Assembly: GCF_002575655.3 (NCBI RefSeq)
Contig: NC_053035.3
Span: forward strand, 92,033,322 to 92,097,321
DNA: 64,000 bases
From: Aegilops tauschii subsp. strangulata
Lineage: Eukaryota; Streptophyta; Magnoliopsida; Poales; Poaceae
Direction of reading: 5' to 3'
Shown: piece by piece, positions 47,299 through 58,085 of the stretch
How positions within the stretch are numbered: the stretch's first letter is position 1
Layout of the letters: every line of letters starts with the position of its first letter
The notes under the pieces: model-generated
What the model was told of the DNA's origin: nothing
The model's input: only the letters and a program-made list of their open reading frames with translations
Database searches by the model: none
Program-made: the position numbers and the translations under genes

Positions 47299-48948
47299 TG
47301 TTGGGGAACGTACTATTTGAAAAAAAATCCTATGATCACGCAAGATCTATCTAGGAGAAACATAGCAACGAGCGGGGAGAGTGTGTCCACGTACCCTCGT
47401 AGACCGAAAGCGGAAGCGTTTAGTAACGCGGTTGATGTAGTCGAACGTCTTTGCGATCCAACCGATCAAGTACCGAATGCATGGCACCTCCGCAATCTAC
47501 ACACGTTTAGCTCGGTGACGTCCCTCAAACTCTAGATCCAGCTGAGGCCGAGGGAGAGTTTCGTCAGCACGACGGTGTGGTGACGGTGATGATGAAGTTA
47601 CCAACGCAGGGCTTCGCCTAAGCACTACGACAATATGACCGAGGTGAAAAACTGTGGAGGAGGGAACCGCACACGGCTAAAGATCAACTTGTGTGTCTAT
47701 GGGGTGCCCCTCCCCCATAGATAAAGGAGTGGAGGAGGGGGAGGGCCGGCCTCCTAGGGCGCGCCCCAAGGGGGGATTCCTACTCCTACTAGGAGTAGGT
47801 TTCCCCCCTTTCCTATCCAACTAGGAGGGGGAAGGAAGGGAAGAGGGAGAGAAGGAAAGGGGGGGCCGGCCCCCTTCCCCAATTTGGGGGGAGCCCCCCA
47901 CCACTTGGCCGCCTCCTCCTCTCTTCCACTATGGCCCATTAAGGCCCATTAACTCCCCGGGGGGTTCCGGTAACCCTCGGGTACTCCAAAAAATGCCCAA
48001 ACTCATCTGAAACCATTCCCGTGTCCAAACATAACCTTCCAATATATCAACCTTCATGTCTCGACGATTTTGAGACTCCTCGTCATGCCCGTGATCACAT
48101 CCGGGACTCCGAACAACCTTCGGTACATCAAATCACAAAACTCATAATACATATCGTCATCGAACGTTTAAGCGTGCGGACCCTACGGGTTCGAGAACTA
48201 TGTAGACATGACCGAGACTCATCTCTGGTCAATAACCAATAGCGGAACCTAAATGCTCATATTGGTTCCTACATATTCTACGAAGATCTTTATTGGTCAA
48301 ACCGCACAACAACATACGTTGTTCCCTTTGTCATTGGTATGTTACTTGCCCGAGATTCGATCGTCGGTATCATTATACCTAGTTCAATCTCGTTACCGGC
48401 AAGTCTCTTTACTCGTTTCGTAATGCATAATCCCGCAACTAACTCATTAGTCACATTGCTTGCAAAGCTTATAGTGATGTGCATTACCGAGAGGGGCCAG
48501 AGATACCTCTCCGACAATCGGAGTGACAAATCCTAATCTTGATCTATGCCAACTCAACAAACACCATCGGAGACACCTGCAGAGCATCTTTATAATCACT
48601 CAGTTACGTTGTGACGTTTGATAGCACACTAAGTGTTCCTCTGGTACTCGGGAGTTGCATAATCTCATAGTCATAGGAACATGTATAAGTCATGAAGAAA
48701 GCAATTGCAAATAACAAAATGATCATAGTGCTAAATGACAACTCATGTGTATGGCTAGGAAACTTAACCATCTTTGGTTAACGGGCTAGTCAAGTAGAGG
48801 CATACTGGTGACATCTGTTTGTCTATGTATTCACACATGTACTAAGTGTCCGGTTAATACAATTCTAGCATGAATAATAAACATTTATCATGATATAAGG
48901 AAATATAAATAACAACTTTATTATTGCCTCTAGGGCATATTTCCTTCA
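47299..48948 (-). repeat. Third copia 3' LTR
   Basis: This 1,650-bp LTR is clearly related to 16493-18227 but diverged, with small deletions (for example after about 48730). It ends TTCCTTCA next to GTCTCCCACTTGC. Confidence 0.93.
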
Positions 48949-48960
48949 GTCTCCCACTTG

Positions 48961-50539
48961 CACTAGAGTCAATAATCTAGTTCACATCGCCATGTGATTT
49001 AACACCAATAGTTCACATCACCATGTGATTAGTTATATCGCCATGTGACTAATACCCAAAGGGTTTTACTAGAGTCAATAACCTATTTCACATCACTGTG
49101 TGATTAACACCCAAAGAGTACTAAGGTGCGATCATGTTTTGCTTGTGAGAGAAGCTTAGTCAATGGGTCTGTCACATTCAGAGCTGTATGTATTTTGCAA
49201 ATTTTCTATGTCTACAATGCTCTGCATGGAGCTACTCTAGCTAATTTTTCCCACTTTCAACATGTATCCAGATTGAGACTCAGAGTCATCCGAATCGGTG
49301 TAAAAGCTTGCATCGGCGTAACTCTTTACGACGAACTCTTTATCACCTCCATAACCGAGAAATGTCTCCTTAGTCTTCTAAGGATAATTTTGACCGCTGT
49401 CAAGTGATCCACTCCTAGATCAATATCGTACCCCCTTGCCAAACTCATGGCAAGCTACACAAAAGTTTTGGTACACAGCATAGCATACTTTATAGAACCT
49501 ATGGCTGAGGCATAGGGAATGACTTTCACTCTCTTTCTATTTTATGTCGTGGTCGTGTTTTGAGTCTTACTCAACTTTACACCTTGCAATACAGGCAAGA
49601 ACTCCTTCTTTGACTGTTCCATTTTGAACTACAAAAATCTTGTCAAGGTATGTACTCATTGAAAAAAAATCTTATCAAGCGTCTTGATCTATCTCTATAG
49701 ATCTTGATGCCCAATATGTAAGCAGCTTCACCGAGGTCTTTCCTTGTAAAAACTCATTTCAAATACTCCTTTATGCTTTCCAGAAAATTCTACATCATTT
49801 CCGATCAACAATATGTCATTCACATATACTTATCAGAAAGTCTGTAGTGCTCCCACTCACTTTCTTGTAAACACAGGCTTCACCGCAAGTCTGTATAAAA
49901 CTATATGCTTTGATCAACTTATCAAAGCGTATATTCCAACTCCGAGATGCTTGCACCAGTCCATAGATGGATCGCTGGAGCTTGCACTCTTTGCTAGCAC
50001 CTTTAGGATTGACAAAACCTTCTTGTTGCATCATATACAACTCTTCTTTAAGAAATCCATTAAGGAATGTAGTTTTGACATCCATTTGCCAGATTTCATA
50101 AAATGTGGCAATTGCTAACATGATTCGGACAGACTTAAGCATCACTACGAGTGAGAAAATCTTATCGTAGTCAACACCTTGAACTTGTCGAAAACTTTTT
50201 GCGACAATTCGAGCTTTGTAGATAGTAACACTACTATCAGCGTCCGTCTTCCTCTTGAAGATCCATTTATTCTCAATGTCTCGCCGGTCATTGGGCAAGT
50301 CAATCAAAGTCCATACTTTGTTATCATACATGGATCCCATCTCAGATTCATGGCCTCAAGCCATTTCGCGGAATCTGGTCTCATCATCGCTTCCTCATAG
50401 TTCGTAGGTTTGTCATGGTCAAGTAACATGACCTCCAGAACAGGATTACCGTAGCACTCTGGTGCGGATCTTACTCTGGTTGACCTACGAGGTTCGGTAG
50501 TAACTTGATTAGAAGTTTCATGATCATCATCATTAGCTT
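48961..50539 (-). pseudogene. Decayed pol 3' part of third copia
   Basis: The remnants run antisense. A 174-codon reverse-transcriptase piece lies at 49816-50340, with the block containing KSFRQVQGVDYDK and the QMDVKT region. RNase H scraps lie near 49280-49400. Stops and shifts abound. Its distal edge at 50537-50539 (CTT) is the target of the CACTA insertion. Confidence 0.85.
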
Positions 50540-50567
50540 CACTACAAGAAATATGTCAACTTGTGAC
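50540..50567 (+). repeat. CACTA terminal inverted repeat, left
   Basis: The terminal repeat CACTACAAGAAATATGTCAA continues into CTTGTGACC. It pairs with 58055-58082. Confidence 0.95.
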
Positions 50568-51516
50568 CTTCTCTTAGTGACCCCAAGAATTGGTCGTAAA
50601 TCCACGGCCATTTCGCTTGGAAGGGCTCAAACCCTAAAATTGCTTACACCAAATGGTCACAAAGCAGACAAGAGTGGCCAATGACCTTATTTCTACCTGA
50701 TTACGACCAATATAAATGGTCATGAGGTTGTGAACGTGGATGCATTGGTACTTATTGCTATGACTAGGCGCCACCTCATTAGTTTTGCCTATGTGTCATG
50801 TCCATGTGTCAATTTTTGCCCTAGGTTGTGAGGCAACCTATATTTCTGTCATTAACAAAATTCCCCAAAAAATTGGGCATTCTTTACTATCCAAATCATT
50901 GCCTCGTGACAATATTCAACTCCATTTGCCTGGTAAATCTTCCTCGACAAATTTCCAAAGTTTTTGTTCAACTCGAACTGTTGTGAAGGAAGTACTAGCT
51001 AGGCATATCCTAATGAGCTGAATTTTTGCCACATCTTCTATATTCCCCAATCATTGCTCTCCACAAAATTTGAGCCCCATCTAACAATACATGTGAGTGT
51101 GGCTTCAACATTCATATTTCTATCCAATGTGGTACGATGCAAAGCAAGTGACACCTAGGCTCCTCCATTTGAGCTGCAAATTTTCCAAGATAGTGTCCTT
51201 AGTAGACGATCATCCTCGGCCAAAACTCAGGCCCATTGGCCATGCGCATTTCCCGTACCACTAATCAAACACTTGGGTGCTAATTCATGTTTGAGCATTG
51301 TTCGGTCTCCTCGTGAGATTCTTCTATTGCCTTCTTCTTCCTGACACCTATCAGGGGAGTTCCCAACCCACTAGACATGCCTAGGCCGCCCGGAACACGT
51401 GGCAACACCACGATCACGCGGTGACCACGCGACGGGCATGCGAGTCTACGCGCTTTGGAGTTGGGGCCCTGGGCCACCATCCAAACCTCAATGTATCGCC
51501 ACCAAACCATGTATTT

Positions 51517-53930
51517 CTGATTAAATAGATACTTATGTACCTATAAATGATTTTTGAAAAAAAGAAAGAGCAAACTATGAGGCAGCTGCAGTTCAAATTT
51601 GACCCGCTTCCTACTGAATCGGCGGGAATTTGTCTTTTTCACCAGAGGTGTATAGGTACTTTTGACGAACAACCATTTTGTCAATTGTACATTAAATATG
51701 GCCTAATATATTATAAAAATGACCTGGTCCCATTTTGCAACAAATATATGGTTGGTCCTTCACAAAAAAACTCATTTTGGGCACTCGAAAAATGGAAAAT
51801 TGATTTTTCGTCCAAAGAAAATGAAAACTCCCTTAGGCAACATTGTTTGCCATTCCAATATGCACCCTTGTGCACAATATGAGATCATTTCAACAAACTA
51901 TGCCATGAATGTGGCCATAAGATTGATCGTTTGGCTTGAAAGTCATGAATCTTCAGAGATGATAGCTCATTTCTGAGAACACTTTTTTAAAAGAATTGTC
52001 GTATTAAAAGTTTATTATTTTTCCTGGTAACTTGGTCACATATAATGACACAATGCGAAGGTTTTCCATTTTTTTTGATTTTTTTAATTTTTTTATGCCC
52101 GTTTCAAAATGCGGCCAAAACGGCGGGAATGACCGTTCCTAGATAGTGGTTGAATCTTGGAATTTTTTTGGTGTTTCTCTGATTAAATAGATACTTTTGT
52201 ACCTAGAAATGATTTTTTGAAAAAATAAATAGCAAACTATGAGGCAGCCGCAGTTCAAATTTGACCCGCTTCCTATTGAAACGGTATAAATTAGTCTTTT
52301 TCACGCGAGATTGATCAAAACTTTTGACACCCAACCATTTGGTCAATTGTGCATCAAATATGGCCTAGTATTTTATAAAATTGATTTGGTACAATTTTGC
52401 AACAAACATATGGTAGGTCCTTCACAAAAAAACTCATTTTGGGCACTCGAAAAATGGAAAATTGATTTTTCGTCCAAAGAAAATGAAAACTCCCTTAGGC
52501 AACATTGTTTGCCATTCCAATATGCACCCTTGTGCACAATATGAGATCATTTGAACAAACTATGCCATGAATGTGGCCATAAGATTGATCATTTGGCTTG
52601 AAAGCCATGAATCTTCACGCATGATAGCTCATTTTTGAGAACACATTTTTAAAATAATTGCCGTATTACAAGTTTATTATTTTTCCTGGAAACTTGGTCA
52701 CATATAATGACACAATGCGAAGGTTTTCCATTTTTTTTAATTTTTTATGCCCGTTTCAAAATGCGGTCAAAACGGCGGGCTTGACCGTTCCTAGCTAGTG
52801 GTTGAATCTTGAAAAACTTTTGATGTTTCTCTGATTAAATAGATACTTATGTACCTAGAAATGATTTTTGGAGAAAATAAAGAGCAAACTATGAGGCAGC
52901 TCGAGTTCAAATTTGACCCCGTTCCTACTGAATCGGCGGGAATTTGTCTTTTTCACCAGAGGTGGGTCAAAACTTTTGACACCCAACCATTTTGTCAATT
53001 GTGCATTAAATATGGCCTAGTATTTTAGATAATTGATTTGGTACAATTTTGCAACAAATATATGGTAGGTTCTTCACAAAAAACTCATTTCGGGCACTCG
53101 GAAAATGGAAAATGAATTTTCCATGCAAAGAAAATGAAAACTCCCTTAGGCAACATTGTTTGGAATTCCAAGATGCACCCTTTTGCACAATATGAGATCA
53201 TTTGAACAAACTATGCCATGAATGTGGCCATAAGATTGATAATTTGGCTTGAAAGCCATGAATCTTCACGCATGATAGCTCATTTCTGAGTACATTTTTT
53301 TAAAATAATTGTCGTATTACAAGTTTATTATTTTTCCTGAAAACTTGGTCACATATAATGACGCAATGCGAAGGTTTTCCAATTTTTTGATTTTTTTTGA
53401 ATTTTTATGCCCGTTTCAAAACGGCGGGCTTGACCGTTTCGAGCTAGTGGTTGAATCTTGGAAAACTTTTGATGTTTCTCTGATTAAATAGATACTTATG
53501 TACGTAGAAATGATTTTTGGAAAAAATAAAGAGCAAACTATGAGGCAGCTGCAGTTCAAATTTGACCCGGTTCCTACTGAATCGGCGGGAATTTGTCTTT
53601 TTCACCAGAGGTGGATCAAAAACTTTTGACACCCAACAATTTTGTTAATTGTGCATTAAATACGACCTAGTATTTTAGAAAATTAATTTGGTCCAAACTT
53701 GTAACAAATATATGGTAGGTCCTTCACAAAAAAAACTCATTTTGGACACTCGAAAAATGAAAAATTGATTTTTCGTGAAAATAAAATAAAAAATCTCTTT
53801 GGCAACATTGTTTGTAATTCCAAGATGCAAACTTGTGCGAAATATGGAATCATTTGAACAAACTATGAGGCAGCTGTAGTTAAAATTTGCCCCGCTTCGT
53901 AGTGAATCGACGAAAATCCCACCTAGTATG
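51517..53930. repeat. ~650-bp tandem repeat, about 3.6 units
   Basis: The word CTGATTAAATAGATACTT starts units at 51517, 52179, 52831 and 53480 (spacing 662, 652 and 649 bp). Each unit contains AACTATGAGGCAGC, TCGGCGGGAATTTGTC and CATTTTGGGCACTCGAAAAATGG. The last unit is more diverged and ends near 53930 with a second GAGGCAGCTGTAGTT. The ~110-codon plus-strand frames repeat from unit to unit and are not genes. Confidence 0.9.
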
Positions 53931-54547
53931 AAACTACCTCTAGTTATTTGAGGGAACCGTACGTTAACATTGTCATAAAAAGAGAAGGGAACTTACCGCC
54001 GGGCGTTGTGGTGCTGCGTTGGATCTCCCCGACACTGCAATGGAGCTTCATCTAGACAAAATCATCTGACTGACTCGTAGTTCTTTGCTATTGTTAATCG
54101 ATTAAGACCAATTTACATGATCATAACATCATCAAAGCCTATACTTCCTTCTGATTGGTTTATGGTCATGTCACGCGGATCAAGCATCAGAGACCGTCGG
54201 ATATTCACAGATCCAACTGCCCACACCCCCTCACACTCTCTCACCCCTCGTCCCACCCGCAGCCCAACCACCCAAACCCTAACCCAGATCCCCTCCCACT
54301 CTAGGCGCCGCTGCCCCCTTCTCCCTCCCAGATCCAATCCAAGTCAGAACCCCTCGCCTTCCCGCCCCCGGCCTCCATCTCCATTCCTGCGCGCGTCGGA
54401 CACCTCCCTCCGGCGGAGCTCGACCCACACCCCCAAGCGCCGCTGCTCCACCCTCTCCCGCGCCCCTCGATCCCAGATCCCCGATCCGCTGCCGCCCACC
54501 ATCGACGACCCTCCCTTTAGACGAGATCGAGCTCCTCCCTCCCTCCT

Positions 54548-54549
<2 letters not shown>

Positions 54550-54587
<38 letters not shown>
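54550..54587. repeat. 38-bp poly-C tract
   Basis: An uninterrupted run of C lies within the GC-rich leader of the captured gene. It produces long Pro or Gly runs in spurious frames on both strands. The true length is uncertain for most sequencing methods. Confidence 0.9.
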
Positions 54588-54589
<2 letters not shown>

Positions 54590-54992
54590 GCCTTATCCGC
54601 TCCGAGCCAACCAACCACCCCGTCCTTGGGATTTTGCCGCGCGGCGCCTCGTCTCGCCGGCCCGGCGACCACAGGCATGCAGTCCACGGCCAGGATGGCG
54701 GCGTGCCCCGCCGCGACCACGTACACGCACGGCACTCCGCGCCTCCCCTCCCTCTCCTGCGGTTCCTAACAGACGCACTCGTTGTCGTCGGCGTCCCCGG
54801 AGTTGGCGCAGGAGGGGCTGGCCGACGTCCCCCGTCGACGTCCTCCTCCCTCTTCTCCTGCGTGATCTGGAGGGGGATGGAGCGGGCGGCCATCATCTGA
54901 GGCTAGGCCACGTCGGACCGGGAGGGGACCATGGCGCCGCCCCATCGCGGTTGTCCTCGTTCACCTCTGCTCCAGCAGCGTTGCCTTAGGAG

Positions 54993-55215
54993 ATGGGGGC
55001 CATCGACCTCGGGAACCCGCTCCTCAACCGCACCGTCGACGGCTTCCTCAAGATCGGCGCCGTACGCACCCCCCACCCTACTCTTTCATCCGTTCTTCTA
55101 ATTCTCTCTGACAGATTCAGATGCTTTTTTGTGTGACTAATCTGCAGGTGCTGTTGCTGGGGTGTATGTAGGCATGGAGTATGGAGTGGAAAGGGCCCGT
55201 GGTGACCGTGACTGG
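54993..55215 (+). pseudogene. Captured OEP16-type gene fragment, two exons
   Basis: The first exon (54993-55061) starts MGAIDLGNPLLN and ends VDGFLKIGA at a GTACGC donor. A later exon (55148-55215, after TCTGCAG) encodes AVAGVYVGMEYGVERARGDR and then DW before GTAATG. Both segments match the N-terminus and the second conserved block of plant OEP16-1, an amino-acid-selective pore of the plastid outer envelope in the Tim17/22/23 superfamily. The residues normally between them (about 50) are missing, the two exons are out of phase, and the C-terminal half is absent. GC-rich leader DNA from about 54160 appears to have been captured with it. It is not expected to give a working pore. Confidence 0.75.
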
Positions 55216-55884
55216 GTAATGATTCTCTGAAAATGGATCTCTCTTCATGTTTCTTGCACTTAGCTGAACCTTAGGTGGAGGGAAAATCTACCTGCATGAC
55301 TGCCTCCCCGTCGCAAACATTATTATCTGCCTACTTAACAATCTACATCTTTCTTTTGTTAAGATTTTGAGCTAATTAGGGGTAACAACGCATCCCGTCT
55401 CACTGAGTATAGAAACGTTAGCCACAGGATCTGGATTTATTTGTGTGGATGTTTGTTAAGTTAACTCATCAACTGACTCTCTCACTCTAAAAAATGACAA
55501 AAAACTCATAAACTGATGGAACCGTTCCCAGAAATAGATAAAAAGGGGATTTCCTTTTCTGGATGAAGGTCCACATGTTCGCAAAGAGGCAGAGTTAGCT
55601 TAGGTTCAGAGCGCGCCATATTTCAGTTAACACCTAGCCGTATTTAGTTGTTTATATCAAGCACTAGCAGCTAGCTGTGTCTCATAAAAAGCAATCTCTG
55701 CAGAGACGCAGAGTGGCTAGATTCAGAACCGCCCGGATCTCGGTTAGATACTGGCCAGATGCTGTCTGTTGTTATCCAGTGTTATAGAGCAGTATTTTTC
55801 ACTCGTGTACAGTAGTGCATACATCAGTTTGTGTTGGTGTTGTGCAGACAAATGTGACACGAAATTATCTTGGTTTCTTTGCAG

Positions 55885-55926
55885 GCCGGAATGGGGCGTG
55901 GGAGAAGCTGCCGGCCGGCGGATCTG
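55885..55926 (+). other. Possible 42-bp exon of unknown origin
   Basis: The segment is bounded by TTTGCAG and GTAAGA, splice-like at both sides. One frame reads AGMGRGRSCRPADL, another PEWGVGEAAGRR. Neither was recognised. Confidence 0.25.
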
Positions 55927-56105
55927 GTAAGACAACAAGTACTACACTGTAACCTACTAGTATGGCAGTATTGATATAAGGAAACGTGTGATGCAATATA
56001 GTTGCCTTGCATACATGTGATTATACTTCTGCTTAATTTCTAGTATAATTTTCTTCAGAGTGTAGATATATGTGTACTAATTAGACATTGAACGGTTACT
56101 TGCAG

Positions 56106-56187
56106 TGTGAAAGCCACCATTGAGAGGTACAAAAAGGCCAACAGTGACACATCCAACTCTGGCACGGTTGCAGAAGTCAATGCCCAG
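56106..56187 (+). pseudogene. Captured AGAMOUS-clade MADS-box gene exon
   Basis: An 82-bp exon between TTGCAG and GTAACA encodes VKATIERYKKANSDTSNSG followed by TVAEVNAQ. This is the intervening region and start of the keratin-like domain of C-class floral homeotic MADS factors (AGAMOUS, OsMADS3 and WAG type). The frame, the 82-bp length and both splice sites fit the second coding exon of such genes. No MADS DNA-binding domain or further K-domain exons are seen in the transposon. Host factors of this class specify stamens and carpels in the nucleus. This copy is a fragment only. Confidence 0.85.
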
Positions 56188-57062
56188 GTAACATCATGTC
56201 ATTCTTTCACTCTACAGCAATTGCTTGAATTGACACCCAATATGTGATCTGTAAAGTCAACACCTTCTACTAGTCCTTTTCTGCTCAGTTACTACATACG
56301 GAGTACTAGTACTACTTACAGTAGATTGCTAGACTTTGCTCCTGAACCTGAACCTCAAATCCCTTTGCTACTGGCTGGGGCACCCTTCCCTGTTATCTGC
56401 GGATGTATTACTATTTTTTGTTTGCCTGAAAAACCAATGAGCTACTACCTAGTACAAGAATCCATGAATCTGTCATAGAAACACCATACCAGACAACCAT
56501 ATTTCAGGCGGATGCATGTCATCAATCATTCCTGGCATTCTTATTTCCTTATATTAAATAAGTACTCGTATGTTTTGAGTGATTCGTTGCTTGAAGCCAG
56601 GCAGTAAGTATATGGCAAGCCCTTCAATTATATACGGTGATTTAATTGTTGCTTCAAGTGCTTTTTTTATAAGCTGCAAGCCATCCAGCAACATGTTCGA
56701 ATTTATTTGTACAAGTCAGCAAAATGGACAAGAAACATCATAACCAGAAGTTGAACTATCATCCACTGTTATGATTCCCTTTTGAGCGCTGCGGTGATTC
56801 AGAAGCAACAAATCATAACAATTAGATCGGCCGCTCCAGCCAAGCTCCTTGCAGATTCTTTTTTTTCTAAAGAACCATCCTTACAACACAGTTACGGGCT
56901 ACATATTTCTAATTACTTTATATGAAGAAACACTTACCTTGCAGCCATCTAATATGCAATTCTAATAATATGTGATGCCTGATTTTTTTAGTTGTACATG
57001 CCATTCGTGCATGAATTCCTTTTCTTATGTACCAACTCCCTAATCATGTTTTGTGTTTTCAG

Positions 57063-57416
57063 TTTGCTATCTTAGGAGAACCTGGTGTGCTATATGGGGA
57101 AGCAAAGCAGCAGCCCACAACCCGACCTCTGACTCCAGATGAAGGCACCACGACGCACCATGATTATCCATTGGAAGGTCAGCTCCTGGACAGTAACTTT
57201 CTCTCAATTTGTGCTCTGCTTGATATCAGTTCCTTGTATGGCTGCTGCGTTGATGCAAGTTGTAAAGAACCATCCTTACAGCACAGTTTGATTGTTTCCC
57301 TTGTATTCAATATGCTTCTAGTGGCTGATCCTTCCATTTTTGTTGTGGCATCTATATTTTCACAGGTGTTGTGTGTTCTGGAAGATGGAAGAGGAAGAAA
57401 CCTATTTTTGTTGAAC
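57063..57416 (+). pseudogene. Third captured fragment, two exon-like pieces, unrecognised
   Basis: The exon-like segment 57063-57177 (after TTTTCAG, before GTCAGC) encodes FAILGEPGVLYGEAKQQ and then a Thr/Pro-rich stretch. After CACAG, 57366 onward could continue in phase as VVCSGRWKRKKPIFVELN. AT-rich sequence resembling a 3' UTR follows to about 57540. The source gene was not recognised. It may belong to one of the two genes above or to a third. Confidence 0.35.
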
Positions 57417-58054
57417 TAAATTTTCTGTATTCTGTTTTGTTGTACGTATCATTTGATAGTTTTGTATAGGGACAAGTGATACTATTTTGTAGGGCTTTAT
57501 GGCCTGTGATGTAAACATATTTAGTGCTGAAATATGAAATTATTTGCAAAATTTGTCGAAAAGGTGGATCATATGTATGAATATGTGAATGGGCTGAAAA
57601 GAGTACTGGACCAACTCCAGGATCGAATTAATATTTGAATGTATAAAAAGGTCGAATGTAAACCAGAAATGGGCTGCACAAAATTGTACATATATTCTTG
57701 AAAGGCCAAACGTGCATAAAAATTGATGGGCTGACGAGTTGGGCTTGGCCCATGTAGCAGACAAAAATTAACAGAAATAAATATACTAAATGGGTTGAAT
57801 TAATGGGCTCGGCCCATATAGACACCTAATCGGACCGGGCTGAATCTTATCCACGTCAGCTTGCCACGCTGGATCCTACGTGGCTTGGGAAGGCCGCTAG
57901 TGACCAAAATTTTGGTCGAAGAACCAACGACCTTTTACATATCACAGAGAAGGTTGTTAATTTCAGTTTACGACTGCCAGCTTTTGACCTTCTGTTTTTG
58001 GTCAAAAAAGGTCGTAAATGAAAAACAATGACCTTTCAGTGACCAATAGTGGTG

Positions 58055-58082
58055 GTCGCAAGTTGACATATTTCTTGTAGTG
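58055..58082 (-). repeat. CACTA terminal inverted repeat, right
   Basis: The inverse of 50540-50567 ends TTTCTTGTAGTG. The CTT target duplication follows at 58083-58085. Confidence 0.95.
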
Positions 58083-58085
58083 CTT

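Larger units (their letters stand above)
50540..58082. mobile_element. 7.5-kb non-autonomous CACTA transposon carrying host exons
   Basis: The left end is CACTACAAGAAATATGTCAA and the right end is its inverse, TTGACATATTTCTTGTAGTG. The 3-bp duplication CTT lies at 50537-50539 and 58083-58085. The uninterrupted copia at about 12964 gives the empty site, matching across the junction after removal of the insert and one CTT. Subterminal DNA at both ends is rich in TGACC, TGGTC and GGTCGTAA words. Inside are a ~650-bp tandem repeat (51517-53930) and GC-rich host-gene exons (54160-57420). No transposase was recognised, so movement would need a helper. Confidence 0.95.

Noticed and set aside
51547..52544. 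Repeated ~110- and 77-codon frames sharing a C-terminus
   Set aside because: They are translations of successive ~650-bp tandem units, not a gene family.
54117..54989. 290-codon Pro/Arg/Ser-rich frame and its 205-codon antisense Gly-rich partner
   Set aside because: They span the GC-rich leader and the 38-bp poly-C run upstream of the captured OEP16 exon. The real start fits ATG 54993 instead.
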